A stretch of 64,000 nucleotides of DNA from Alentia gelatinosa (GCA_950022655.1 OX465579.1:81986515-82050514), one strand, 5' to 3'. Positions 1 through 10,850 are shown, counted from the first letter of the stretch. Made by a program: numbers and translations. The notes: generated by a model not told the origin, from the letters alone.

Positions 1-81
1 AAAAGTAGGAAACTGACATACAACAATACTGGATCTACAGAACGCACAATATGATAGACTCTATCCTCTATTATTACATAC

Positions 82-494
82 TGTAGTACAGAACACAAAT
101 ACACCGGAATACAGTTAAGTTATATTTATTATCACCATAAACACAAGCCTCACGTGGCATACAAGTGTCAACACCTTCTCAGGTAAGTGCAAGGTATGTC
201 TACGACAAGCCTAGAACGCGGCCCTCCAGGTGGTCCCTCCTCCGGACCTCCACATCCCCGGTCTAAATACGTCCCTCCAAGAGGCTAAGGTAAGTAGGCA
301 CCATCCGGTAAGCACTGCCTTTATTTACAGGTTATAAACCGGGCTGGGCCACCCGGAGACTTATATAGGAAGTCCCCGGGAAGCCCGCCTACATCACATC
401 CGGGACCAGGGCGCCCCCTAGTGGGCCTGGGAGGTGGCTCCGGCGGGCCCGAGGCGCCCCCAACTCCGGCAGGTGCTCCTCCGGCGACTACCAC
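82..494 (-). repeat. 3' LTR of the 82-1835 element (two internal deletions)
   Basis: This repeat matches 1303-1835 along its length but lacks two blocks: about 60-80 bases corresponding to roughly 1566-1650, and about 60 bases corresponding to roughly 1730-1795. It starts TGTAGTACAG and ends in CTCCTCCGGCGACTACCAC. The terminal CA seen in the partner is lost or mutated here. Confidence 0.75.
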
Positions 495-544
495 CCTCTC
501 TCCCTCCCGTCCGTACAATAGATGGGTCGAGTCACCGGGGTCAC

Positions 545-1302
545 CTCGCCAGGGGATTGATTTTGTGCCCGCCAGGCTTTGGACAGGATGTTCACCCCGG
601 CTCCCGTGTCCACCAGCAGCCGTATCCCTCGTCCCCGGTGAGCGGCGGCTCCACCTTGGCCTCCGTCTTTACCCTGGATACCCTCTCCCCTGCGTCTTTA
701 GTCAGTGGAGGGGGGGGGGGGGGGGGGGGCTTGGTTCCCCGGCGGGTACCCCAAGGGGGGCTCTTGACCTGCTCTTCCACTTCTCCAGGAGACTTCCTGA
801 TCTGCATACTCCCGGGGTTGGCCTCCGGGGCTCGTCAATACAGTGCTGTGAACCCACGGGCCCCATCGGCCATTCCAGGCAGTGCCCCGGCCCATGATAG
901 CCACACGCTGCCCGGGCCAACTTCGGAACCTCGGAGTGGCACCTCTTCCGGCTCAAGCCAACGATTCCTGTGGCGGGGGCTCCTCTCCTCGTCTCGGGTT
1001 GGTAGCATGATACGAGGTAAGCCACGGACTCCCGGCCCGAGGCCCTGGCTGAGGGGCTGGCCACCCCCTCCAGCCATCCCATTCGACCCGCTGGTTGCCT
1101 CTGGCTGTGTCTGGGATTCTGTCCTCCTCCGGTTCCTCTGGGACCTCCGGGTTGGACACCCCTCCTGCCGAGGCCAAATTTTCGTCGGCCCGACACATTC
1201 GTCCATCGTAGCCTGCAAGTCTCCCTCTGATGCCCAGTCTGGACCCTCGGTGCTTCCGTCGTTCTGTGTGGGTGGGTCCATCAATCCCACTGTTGCCACC
1301 AA
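545..1302 (-). pseudogene. Gag/protease remnant of the gypsy-like element
   Basis: A minus-strand frame is open from 1302 down to 835 and begins at the primer site. It is basic and proline/arginine-rich, as gag can be, but shows no convincing motif. Further along, an aspartic-protease-type D-T-G-A-G signature is readable on the minus strand at about 597-611, in a different frame from the stretch just upstream. At least one frameshift, a long G homopolymer (about 709-730) and loss of everything downstream of the protease make this a dead copy. The gag part is inference; the protease signature is visible in the sequence. Confidence 0.45.
1285..1302 (-). other. Primer-binding-site-like sequence
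   Basis: Reading the minus strand away from the 5' LTR gives TTGGTGGCAACAGTGGGATT, a TGG-initiated stretch one base after the LTR. This is the usual position of a tRNA primer site. The tRNA species was not determined. Confidence 0.55.
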
Positions 1303-1835
1303 TGTAGTACAGAAAATGAATACACCGGAATACAGTTAAGTTATATTTATAATCACCATAAACATCAAGCCTCACATGGCATACGAGTGTCAACACCTTC
1401 TCAGGTAAGTGCAAGGTATGTCTACGACAAGCCTAGAATGCGGTTCTCCGTGGTCCCTCCTCCAGACCTCCACGTCCCCGGTCTAAATACGTCCCTCCAA
1501 GAGGCTATGGTAAGTAGGCACCATCCGGTAAGCACTGCCTTTATTTACAGGTTATAAACCGGGCTGTTGCCCTGGTAGTCGCCGGAGGTGTTCCGAGCTC
1601 AATCCGAGACCAGACTGACTCCCGGAGGGCCACCCACAGACTTTAATACAGGTATATAGGAAGTCCCGGGAGGCCCCCCTACGTCACATCTGGGACTAGG
1701 GCGCCCCCTGATGGGCCCGGGAGGTGGCTCTGCGTTCCACCTCCAGGGCCCCTTGGAACCTCCGGCCCCTTTGGCCCCTCCCGTGGGCTGGAGGCGCCCC
1801 CAACTCTGGCAGGGGCTCCTCCGGCGACTACCACA
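1303..1835 (-). repeat. 5' LTR of the 82-1835 element
   Basis: This is the longer, more complete LTR copy, with TG and CA termini on the plus-strand reading. It contains the same AATACACCGGAATACAGTTA block and the same distal GACTACCAC end as the left copy. On the plus strand it carries a consensus splice donor and acceptor (1405 and 1550) that are also kept in the other LTR. Those signals are antisense to the element. Confidence 0.75.
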
Positions 1836-1890
1836 ATACCTATGGCCAAACGTCTGTGAAATACTACCCGCTACTCGGGGTACTATCAAG

Positions 1891-2031
1891 AGACGTCACG
1901 AGTTTGAGTCTGAGTTTATTTATGCCACGCATTTTGTTGGCTCCATAATTTCACGAGTCGAAGACGAGTGACATTAGGGAGCCAACAAAATGAGTGGCAT
2001 AAATAAGCTCAAACTCAAACGAGTGGCGTCT
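1891..2031. mobile_element. Foldback hairpin, 54-bp arms
   Basis: Bases 1891-1944 and 1978-2031 are inverted copies of each other across the full 54 bases with only scattered mismatches, separated by a 33-base loop. The outer ends are AGACG and the inner ends are TTGGCTCC/GGAGCCAA. This is MITE-like structure. No flanking duplication was recognised and no coding potential is credible. Confidence 0.7.
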
Positions 2032-2306
2032 AGATTTTATCCTACCCCGTTTCTACATTTTTTCAGTATTAAAAAGTAGTGGCATAAACAACACTTTATG
2101 TCACACCCGTGAAATAAACAAATCCCATGTTAAGCCTATGGCGATTTTTATTAGGGGTAGGATAAAGTATTAATAATGTTCGGGAGCGGTGCGCCCGTAG
2201 TGAATATTTGGGCGCACTGTGCCAAAGTGAATGTATCAGGTCAATAGCTACATAAAAATAAGTATATAAATTGACGGGTTTTTTTTAATATTTAGGTATG
2301 TAATAA

Positions 2307-2458
2307 TAAGAAAACGTTGTGACTGAGCCTGTAGGGATGCCATTCTCGGCCTTTTGATGCCATAAATACATCCCTCCGCCTACAGCTTCGGGACGTATTT
2401 ATGGCATCAGAAGACCTCGAACGGCTATCCCTTCGGACTCAGTAACCATGTTTTCTCT
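2307..2458. mobile_element. Foldback hairpin, about 54-68-bp arms
   Basis: The core arms 2322-2374 and 2390-2443 are imperfect inverted copies with a 15-base loop. Weaker pairing extends outward through AGAAAACG / CATGTTTTCT to about 2307 and 2458. Both arms contain ATGCCATAAATA, a word related to TTTATGCCAC in the neighbouring 1891-2031 hairpin. Confidence 0.65.
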
Positions 2459-3524
2459 TAGTGCCGGGTACGTGAAACAAGAGAGTGCAATTTGAGCGTG
2501 GTGACACCACTCACACTCAGTCACAGTCACACTGATGCCGTGCTGGGTCGGAGGCCGACTAGGCATGGACAAAACAACCCAGCGTAATATACAACTATAA
2601 TGTGTCAGTTATCGAAACTAGTAAAACACAACATTGCGGATTATATCCATTATTTGTGACTACGGCATGTCATTACTGACCTTCCGTATAGTTGAGTGCC
2701 CCGTCCAACACGCGCAACAAGCGTGCCCAGCACATTCAGCCCCGCCATTTTGTGTTTAGACGACAAAGCTAGCTGATGAACTGTATCCTATGTTTCGTAT
2801 GTTTGGTATTGATGAAATGGTGATAACGAATATAGTTATTAATATATACAAATTACCTAGAATAAAAAGTTATGACAAAAATTAAAGCCATGGTTGTACT
2901 GAAAGAAGTATACAACTTAATACTGCAGTACTGGTCTTCTAACAGATCTTTCGTACACATTGGCAAAGAACAGTGAATCTCTTGAGGATCTACGCTTGGA
3001 GAATACCCTCTGATTTTCCGTCAGATGGCAGCACAACTGGGATGCTGGCCGGAACCAGAATGGATGAATGTCGGACTGATGCGGAGCAAGTACGATATAA
3101 AACAGGTGCGTGTAATTGAAATTGCTTCATGTTTTACCCAACATCTTCGTGAGCTCTACATAATGTAACATTGTACCATATTTCCATCTAATGAAACGTT
3201 AAGCTATTTTGCTTCTGATTCCACCTGATCTATCCCACTGGCGACACAGCCAGTCCAGGCGCTCATGCGTAAGTGCCCAACCGATCCGAACTAGTGAAAA
3301 TAGAGTATAGATAATAATACAGTGGAGCTGCACCGCATAGGGTCATGGAGCGATCTCCTAATAGCGGTATTGCCTTTGATAATCTTAGCATATTCATGCA
3401 CAACCTACAAACTCTAAAATCATAGCAGTTTTCTTGTGCAGAAAATAGTGCTGGCTTGTTTTTCATATATTTGAAGTTTTTAAAAGATTGCGAAGACTAG
3501 ATCACCTTGCATTGTAGCCAGTAT
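2459..3524. other. No gene or element recognised
   Basis: This AT-leaning stretch has no long reading frame. A small GTGGTGACACCAC palindrome lies near 2498. Bases 2560-3000 contain short frames only. I see nothing I can name. Confidence 0.5.
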
Positions 3525-3554
3525 ACCCGGCCCTGTCCCCAAACAGGGCCGGGT
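3525..3554. repeat. Perfect 12-bp-arm hairpin
   Basis: ACCCGGCCCTGT pairs exactly with ACAGGGCCGGGT across a six-base loop. It is GC-rich in an AT-rich setting, with no T-run after it and no gene beside it. Confidence 0.6.
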
Positions 3555-3813
3555 GCCGACTCCATACACCCCAACACTGCCTTGTCATTCCAGACTGGCC
3601 GCAGTCTGACATATATGAGAAAAAAAATGAATCGATAAATATATACCCATTTGTCTTCGCCAACCTTCAAAATAGCTGTCCCTTACTTTATAACTGTGTT
3701 TTAGAAGTAGTTTTCCGTTAGATCTTCGCTGGTTCTTGAATTCCGCCATTTTGTTCAGTCTTCCTCGCTGGTTCCCTAACTGCAAAGGGCCTCGCCTAAT
3801 AACATAGGACAGC

Positions 3814-3845
3814 TGTTCACCCCTGAATGGAGATCAGGGGTGAAC
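3814..3845. repeat. Perfect 12-bp-arm hairpin
   Basis: GTTCACCCCTGA and TCAGGGGTGAAC are exact inverted copies separated by eight bases. It lies about 260 bases from the similar-sized 3525-3554 hairpin. The two have different sequences. Confidence 0.6.
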
Positions 3846-4120
3846 ACTTTACCTACTTGCATGGCAGATTACAAGAAGTCTTAGTATGATGAGCTCTCAC
3901 TCCACAGACATGGCACTGCCAGGTGTTACAGTACCTCACTTGTTATCTTCTCTGCCACAATCACCATGCTTATATATATATATATGTAAATTTCTTAATT
4001 CTGCTAGAAGAGATCAGACACTATTGGCCTCTAAATTGTATAGATTATCCAAAATACATAGTTCTAGAACCTCTTATGTGGGTGAATCACAAAAAATGTA
4101 AATCATTGAAATTGAAACGC

Positions 4121-4335
4121 CCCACCCAGGCAAATACTGCGAAATAACCCCCCCCCCCCCCCCCTCAGGCAAATACTGTGAAATTAAATGCTCCCCCCCC
4201 CCCCCCCAAGGCAAATACCTCTAAATAACCCCCCCCCCCCCCGGCAAATACCTCTAAATAATTAAATCCCCCCCCCCAGGCAAATACCCTCATATAATTT
4301 GCACCCCCCCCTCCAATAGCTCACCCCCCCCTGCC
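4121..4335. repeat. C-rich minisatellite (GGCAAATAC units)
   Basis: Five to six degenerate units alternate a run of 7-18 C with GGCAAATACCTCTAAATAA-like spacers. Unit length varies mainly because the C runs vary. There are no reading frames of interest. Confidence 0.7.
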
Positions 4336-4934
4336 GTAAATAATGAACAGTCCCTAAAACCTAGTAAGATGAGTCTGTCCCTATATACTGTACCCTATTA
4401 GGCCATGGGAAATCCTATTACAGTTTACCATCTGAGCCTTTTTGAAAAATGATGAGGCATTTTTTCATTATTCATTATATTTTTTTATACTTAACCATAC
4501 ATGCCACATTAGCGCATCATAATGTACTGGGGGTACAATCATAGTCCAGAGCCAGTTATAGACATGCACAGTGACTTTAGATTCATGGGATGTAAGGTGG
4601 TGTGTCTGTGTGTTGATGTGTAAAACCTACTTGTTTTTGAAATAATGAAATTTTTGAGGATAATGAAATGTTTCATGCGGCTCCCTTCAAAGGCACGCGG
4701 GCGGTGGACAGTGAACTTCCCATTCTCCGCTCCGGCTGGACACTTCCGGTTCAAAATACCCCCCAAATTATGCAAATTCACCCGACAACGGATCAATCCG
4801 CCATCTTTGCTGGTGAATACAAGGCATTGTCAGAGTTAAAAATGGCGAAAAACTATACTAATCGACCTTCTCCTGTGTATTTTGTACATAAAATAGTTAA
4901 TGGAGATAAGAAAAATATTCCCACTAACTCGGGG
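4336..4934. other. No gene recognised
   Basis: Overlapping frames of 64-110 residues lie on both strands at 4539-5000. None has recognisable motifs, and the longest runs into the inverted-repeat element at 4935, so I do not call them genes. Confidence 0.45.
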
Positions 4935-5556
4935 ATTCTCGGGAGCGGAACGTTCAACCCAAAACGAGGCAAAGGGTTAAACCAATTTTCAGAACCCTAG
5001 CTTTCTGTTATTATCGCTTGATCGACGAAACATAAATCGATGTTTGAACTTTCTGTAAATGAATAATATGCATAAAGGTAGTTTGATGTGTTTCTAGCAA
5101 GATATATCAATAAACTCTGTGGGATAGAAGTTTGAATGTCTGAATCTGCACATTTATGTTCTTTTGAGCAAGTTTTTATTTTGACATTTTTAGCAGCCTG
5201 TCATTGCATTTTCGGCAGATTTCTGGAAAAAAGACCAAATAAAACAATCATTGCAAAACAAATTGATAAAAAAAACACCACCAAACACCTTCCCCTACTC
5301 TTCATCTCCATTCCATTTTTTGTTTGATGTCTCTATGTTGGATATCTACTGAGATATTACCAGAGACAAACAGTGAATTTAACATTGGTTGCTATGGAGT
5401 GAAAAGTTGTTTAACCCTTCGCGCGTACGAGAGTGCACTGCACCGCTTTACCGAAAATAAACTGGACAGCTATAAACCTGAGTAGCGCAGTGTTCGTTTT
5501 TGCGGCCGGACCTACCCGTTATTACGTTGCGTGACGTCATCGCCGCTCCCGAGAAT
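4935..5556 (+). mobile_element. Inverted-repeat DNA element (MITE-like), copy 1
   Basis: The ends ATTCTCGGGAGCGG and CCGCTCCCGAGAAT are exact inverted repeats. The 622-bp interior matches, in reverse orientation, the element at 37952-38555. Shared words include GTTTAACCCTTCG, CTAGCTTTCTGTTATTAT and the AAAACAATC / AATTGATAAA block. Neither copy encodes a transposase, so the family is nonautonomous. Dinucleotide AT lies at each end. The other copy's empty site shows that AT is the likely 2-bp target duplication. Confidence 0.82.
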
Positions 5557-5589
5557 GGGCTAGTTCCTATTCAATGATGACAAGGCATT

Positions 5590-5650
5590 TATTTGTGTTT
5601 AGTTACCGACATGTTTCGGACTTATTATGTCCTTCTTCAGGGTGTGATTT
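5590..5650 (-). ncRNA. Hammerhead-ribozyme-like motif, possible Penelope-like element tail
   Basis: The minus strand reads CTGAAGA, a GGAC...GTCC stem with a 7-base loop, then GAAAC, ATGTC and GGT. The order matches hammerhead core box 1, stem II, the GAAA box and a cleavage triplet. ACC before CTGA can pair with GGT after the cleavage site. Hammerhead motifs are known in terminal repeats of Penelope-like retroelements. Against it: one extra unpaired A precedes stem II, stem III would be minimal, and no Penelope reverse transcriptase lies nearby. Treat as a candidate only. Confidence 0.33.
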
Positions 5651-6971
5651 ATTGCATAAGTTGTTACAGTTATATCCATTTGGGAGCGGTTTTGGGAGCT
5701 GTAATTGTTGCTTAGAGACTGACATGGTTGCGACTTGTTGTTATGGTTTATAATCTAACAGGCAGAGTTAATTTCATATGTACATAGTTTCGTATTAGTA
5801 GTTGTTCATTGTTCAGAGTTGAGTCCATTTGGTTGATTAAACAAATTTTAAATTTGAAAAACTGTCTCTGTAAAATTCATTATCCCATGTTATTGGGACG
5901 TTGGCAGCGTTGGTACATTATAGCATTATTTAAAATAGTTAAAATAGGATTATTTCAACGATTTGTTGACATCCCATTTGTAGTCGAAACTAGGGCTACC
6001 ACATACTCATTTGATCTGAAATTGCAGGGAAGTCTAATTTTGACCAAGAGAATTCTTCAGAAGTACTTAAAACATCCTCACATATTAAATAGTAAGATAA
6101 ATGGACGTCCGAACGGTTCCATAGACTTAGCATTACGTAGGGGATTCTCCAAAATGGCCGCCCAGGGGGTTCGTAGCGCCACCTACTTCCTCGCCGAATC
6201 GGAGAATGGCCTTAGTATTAGGGTCGGACACCACTGCATTCGATCTTTCTGGGATTTTCATCTACAGGGTTTATTTACATATTTTGGCTATGAACATCAT
6301 CCCTGTTAGCTTTCTACATAGAATATGTACTTACATATACCCATTATGACATTTTAAATTATATGCCACTCCTACAACAATCCAGATCAACTTGTTTTAC
6401 TATGTGAATCGATCTCCTGCCTTCACAGGCGTCCGCCATTATTTAAATTTAGTCAAAACGAGCCTTCACAAACAAACTCCTGTCAAAAACATCAAAGTTC
6501 ATTTTCGATCAATAAATCTATCATAATGTACCAATATAAGAAGTTATGCTTACCTACATCTTCTGAATGCGTTGTATTAGTTGAATACCCAATTAGAGTA
6601 TTTTTAATGCATGGTAACCACATCTCAACTAGTGTGATGTCCGTTGGCATTTGAAAATTGATCCACCAACCGTTGCTTGTTTACATCTCATAGTTTTTCA
6701 TGAGAGAACGACAGTTGGTTGCAAGATGGCTGCTGGGCTGACTGAGACAGTCACAGACAACCTTTAATTATTTTACAATACAGATATCTTAGTATCTTGA
6801 AGTTATTTTCTGATCAAAATTTATCAGAAGCAAGAGAAATATGTAAACTATCGATTCCGGTGGGTTTAATTGTTGGATATTAATATCTAAAAACGCTGGA
6901 CCATCAATAATAAACGTGTGAAAGCAACTTATATTTGGACTCTCTTCATTTAGTTCATACCAGCGTACCAT
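5651..6971. other. No gene recognised
   Basis: A plus-strand frame of 166 residues (5809-6309) is open but lacks any motif I know and has no neighbour support. A short inverted pair GATTCTCC/GGAGAAT occurs at about 6143-6208. Nothing else stands out. Confidence 0.4.
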
Positions 6972-9089
6972 CTACAAGATCAGATAGTAGCACTGGTGGT
7001 GAATGCCTAAGTTCCTTGGTACTTTTAAACTCACACGCTTAGGCAGCACAACACCCACATTTTGTCCATCTAACACCGATGTCAGACACAGACAACCAGG
7101 GCCAATTGCTAACAGACAGCTAGCCATCAGTGTCCACGAAACCAATCTCCACATGCTCCATGGCCACCACTTCCACAGCCTCATAGCTCATGCAACACCC
7201 ACCACCATCACAGTAAAGGGCTGGTTCCGCCAACACGATGGATTTGCCATTGTATGTCTTGGAGTATCTTACAGTGTTTAGATATGTCGTATCTCCTATT
7301 TTGCAATACATAGTGCGCAATGTCATCAGTCTATTTTGGTGTTCCACCACCGCGACACCTCAAGACACATCGTGACAAATAGGCAAGCGATTATACAAAC
7401 CTAGCCCGATTTAGCAAGACAACCAAATTGGGACTAATCTCGCTACATGTTTGTTGTGTGTGTGTTTGATGTTTGTTGTGTTGTTGTGTGGAATCAGCAC
7501 TTAACCATTACGCAGCAGTGGTTAACACAGACAGGGTTGGCCAACTGCTACCTGAGCATCTCTCGCTGCAGCACAGTGGCATACATATCTGCTCTGGATT
7601 CAAGCAAGTTAGTTACAATGAAAATGAATTGACAGTGTTCCAGCTTTTTCATAATTTCTTTTTGGTAGACAGAGACAGAGCCCTGTAGAAGAACCACACC
7701 CCCAGTGTGTCCAGCTGAGCTGAGCAGGCTTCTAATATACACCTGCTTAGTCTCACTGGGCATGTGTAGAACCCTCTGGTCTCTTTGTCTGAGTCTTGTA
7801 CCCAGCTGACCAGTCAGTTTTGCTTGGACCTTTCTCACTACCACATAACCAGCCTATACTCTAGGTACCTGCCAGATAGCCAGATACCCTGGTTGGACTT
7901 GTTCTAACATAGTGCCAAAAATAGCACAGTCAGTACCTCATAGACCACCACAGGTCCACTACTCGGCACCTACTTAGAGCGGCTGGTTAAATAGCCATGC
8001 CGATGCTTCACAGAGTGGGTGGTAGATGACCATGGATCCCCTACACAGATCCCCTTAGTTGACACCTATTTCTTTAGACTTGTTTGGCTCACCAACCACT
8101 TGGGGACCAGTTAGTCGGCTTGCTGCTCACAGTCTACAGGATTTCTTGACTCAGTCAATACTAACCAACAACCCAAGTCTTGCCATAGGAATTGGATGGT
8201 TTCCCACTGTTGAACTTGGGACCATCTCCTACAGCCGGGGCAGACGAGGTGGTGGCCTCTGCCGGTGACCGAGGTAACTTGCTTGTCCCTATGTTCGTGC
8301 TGGGTGCAGCCAGAGCAGGGAGTGGAGGGAAATCCTTCATTGTTTGCTTACAGTTTTACCCAAAGCCGTTGTAGTCCCAGATTCAGTTGTCTTCTCTGAC
8401 TTAGCCAGTTGTGACACTGGTTTATCATCTTTGCCAGATGTGGCAGTTCTGCAGCCAGTTTCGCCGTCCATATTTAGCTGGGGAGCCGCACAATCCCAGA
8501 TCTAATGGGTTCATTCCAAGACCAGGTTGGTTTTGGCAAACAGAAGGACTGCGTCCTGGACTTCAGAGTAGACTCACCAGGGCTGTAGACTCACTGGTCA
8601 TGGGACTTGTGGTGGTAACAACCACTTCACTACCGCAGTTGAATATTTCCCACCTTCCTTTTACTCTTTAGGAGTGCTTTCCCGGGGAATCCAGGATCGC
8701 TGAGTTGTCTCCCAAGCGAGTATGTATCTAGTTTTATAGAGATAACCCTGTCATCAAGATCCATCTGGTGCTCAGCTGAAGCCAAGGTAACCAGTGGGCA
8801 CAGGAGACTCCTGCAGAGTCTCCCTGCTTCAGGAATGGAGCCAGAGCTCACCTCCCTCAGAGCCATAAAGGTTGTCATTGTCCTCAATGACAACCTTTTT
8901 TTCCACCACCTTCTTAGCCAGCTTCACTACCAGCTTAGGAAGGCGGGACGTATCACCATTCCGGCAGGAAGTTACAGCTGAAGCTGTCTTTTCCACTTTC
9001 CTGGTGGCTGCAGCTGATGCAGCGCCGGTCTTACGAGAAGTTACAGCCGGAGCTGTCTTCTTTGCCTTTCCGGTCGTTGTGGCAGTCAC
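6972..9089 (-). other. Decayed minus-strand reading frames, unknown origin
   Basis: Consecutive minus-strand frames lie at 8829-9089, 8630-8893, 7548-7844, 7120-7350 and 6972-7184. The first is unusually rich in Lys, Ala and Thr (KKVVEKKVVIEDND near its end), like a basic tail or gag-type linker. The others show no motif. Stops and frame changes separate them. Co-orientation suggests one broken gene or element, but I cannot name it, and low-complexity chance is possible for the first frame. Confidence 0.25.
7211..7300. repeat. Diverged repeat, copy 1 (partner at 16324-16395)
   Basis: CTGGTTCCGCCAACACGATGGATTTG, then a TATCTTACAGTGT block, then an ATGTC block occur here and, in the same order, at 16324-16395 with small deletions. 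The element it belongs to is not known. Confidence 0.55.
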
Positions 9090-10754
9090 CCTGGCGTCAG
9101 TCGAAGCTTAGAATTTCCCTCAATAGCAGGAACTTTATGGTAACCCACATGAGGCAATCATAGATATTGAATTGAACATTGGACAGAACCGTGTGTGAAG
9201 CATCACTAAATAGTCATTTGTGTCCCAAGATATTCAATTAATTTCACGTATCTATAATTTGTGTCGGGGATAGTTTTTTAAGACCCAACAAGAATTTTGT
9301 GTTGAACGTATGCGTTTTGTCGGCCGTTTTGGTGTTATGCTTCATTATGATGTACAAGTATATAACTGATTGTATTCATAGCAAGGCCTGGAAGTCATAT
9401 ATATATATAAACCAAAATAAAGCACGAACTACGGACCACTTGTCATAACCAGCTCTCTCGTATCACATATTGTTTAGTTGTGTTATTGAAGGTGGTTTTT
9501 TGCATCGACTTTGGTGGCTGATGAATTACAAAGTGTTGTCAGAGGAGTAGTCCATGACCCTGTGGTAGGAGTGATCCAGAGGTCGCAACGCAGAGGAAGA
9601 GGGTAGCGGGGTGGTGGAGTCTGTGGTGTAGATTTACTTTTACCATTTCGCAGCAGCATCATGCCTCCAGGCATTCCCTTGGGTACCATATCATAATGTC
9701 TCCAGACATTCCTCTGGGAACCACAGCATAATTCTCCAGGCATTCCCATGAGTACTGCGGCATGATTCCTACATATTTGGACAGATACAGACATAGCTGT
9801 TCTAATTCCTCAAAACTTTGAGGACCTAAATGCACCAAAACAAGTCATGGATTCAGAATAACAAAATATCATCGTATACAACCATACCGAAATACCTGTC
9901 ATGAAATCACGTATCATTTCTGTTTGAGGTGATAAGGTGCCAGCGGTAGAGATTTTGCTGCAGGCACTATGGTTTAATGCTGGATCAGGACAATTGGTTG
10001 CTGCAGGGAAAGGGCTAATATACGTTTCTAATCATTTCACTGATTGTGACAGAGCGGACTGCCAGGGTTTAGGAAATAAGAACTGATGCCAGTCTGGTTT
10101 TCATCTCCAGGGGAGATATCCTGCATCCTCAAAGCGCCGTCACATGACATTTTTAATAGCTCTCCATGCAGAGGTTTAGGTTTTATATGCTTTATTAGAC
10201 ATGCTGATGAAATACCCCCTGGGAGAATCAGGGATGCAAGTTCTCAGGGAATTTCCGGTATCCCGGATTTTTATTCCTCTAAAAACATGTCCATAAATTT
10301 TCACTGAAACATATTGGATAGGCGGCCGGTAGTGAGGGACCAGGACCCCCAGAATCGTTGAAATATTATTACCGGTATCTGATGCTTAGATTGCATCTCC
10401 TTCGGCCTCATCAAAGGCTAAAAACACATTCAGAATCTACGCGTCCTCATGTCCTAACAACCACAAGGTCGATCTGAATGTATTAACCATCAAATTAAAG
10501 CTGAAACTCTAGAATCCTGGAAGACATTTTACACGTGAAAAATATAATTGTTCATGTCATCATACTCTGTTTATATCTTTCTTATACCATTCAGTTTAAT
10601 ACAACGGATGTATATAAATGTACCTAATTATAGGCCAGGAAGGCATATTAGGGACTATGGTAGGATCCGGATTCAAATAGTGTTTCCCTAAAATCTTCTA
10701 AACTGACTTGTGCTGCATATCTAATTAGTTTAAGTAAGCATTTGTTTATAAATA
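9090..10754. other. No gene; short degenerate tandem repeat inside
   Basis: Bases 9651-9767 hold three roughly 36-bp units built on CCAGGCATTCCC...GGGTACCA, which lengthen a minus-strand frame of 103 residues at 9483-9794. That frame has no known motif. The rest of the stretch is unremarkable AT-rich sequence. Confidence 0.4.
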
Positions 10755-10850
10755 CAGTAAAACCCCGCTGAAGAGGACCCCCCCCCCCCCCCCCCCGTTT
10801 CAAGCCAAGTGGCCCCTTAAGTGAGGTGTCTCCTTAAGCGGGGGGTTTTG
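10755..10850. mobile_element. Short foldback/MITE-like element
   Basis: ACAGTAAAACCCCGCT at the left and AGCGGGGGGTTTTGAGT at the right form imperfect terminal inverted repeats, followed inward by GAAGAGGACC / GGTGTCTCCTTA. A 19-base C run lies inside the left half. CAGTAAAACCCCGCT ends are common on short repeats in marine invertebrate genomes. Confidence 0.5.

Larger units (their letters stand above)
82..1835 (-). mobile_element. Degenerate Ty3/gypsy-like LTR retroelement, internally deleted
   Basis: Two long direct repeats (82-494 and 1303-1835) bracket about 0.8 kb of internal sequence. Each begins TGTAGTACA on the plus strand. The 4-bp sequence ATAC lies immediately outside both ends (78-81 and 1836-1839), which fits a target-site duplication. 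On the minus strand a TGG-initiated primer-binding-site-like sequence starts one base inside the 1303 end, so the element runs right to left. The inside holds only a broken gag/protease-like region and no reverse transcriptase or integrase, so this is a nonautonomous, deleted copy. A 22-base G tract interrupts it at about 709-730. The superfamily call rests on the LTR, primer site and protease signature and is an inference. Confidence 0.72.

Noticed and set aside
421..1339. Plus-strand frames of 158 and 301 residues
   Set aside because: They lie antisense across LTR, primer site and the protease-like region of a minus-strand element, are Pro/Gly/Ser-rich from GC-rich DNA and cross a poly-G tract.
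3525..3554. Rho-independent terminator
   Set aside because: The hairpin is perfect, but there is no T run, no adjacent gene and the genome is eukaryotic.
5809..6309. 166-residue plus-strand gene
   Set aside because: No motif, AT-biased composition like the surrounding noncoding DNA and no splice or promoter support.
10390..10430. Second hammerhead ribozyme (TTTGATGAGGCCGAAGG on the minus strand)
   Set aside because: A box resembling CTGATGAG is present but the GAAA box and cleavage triplet are not at the right place.
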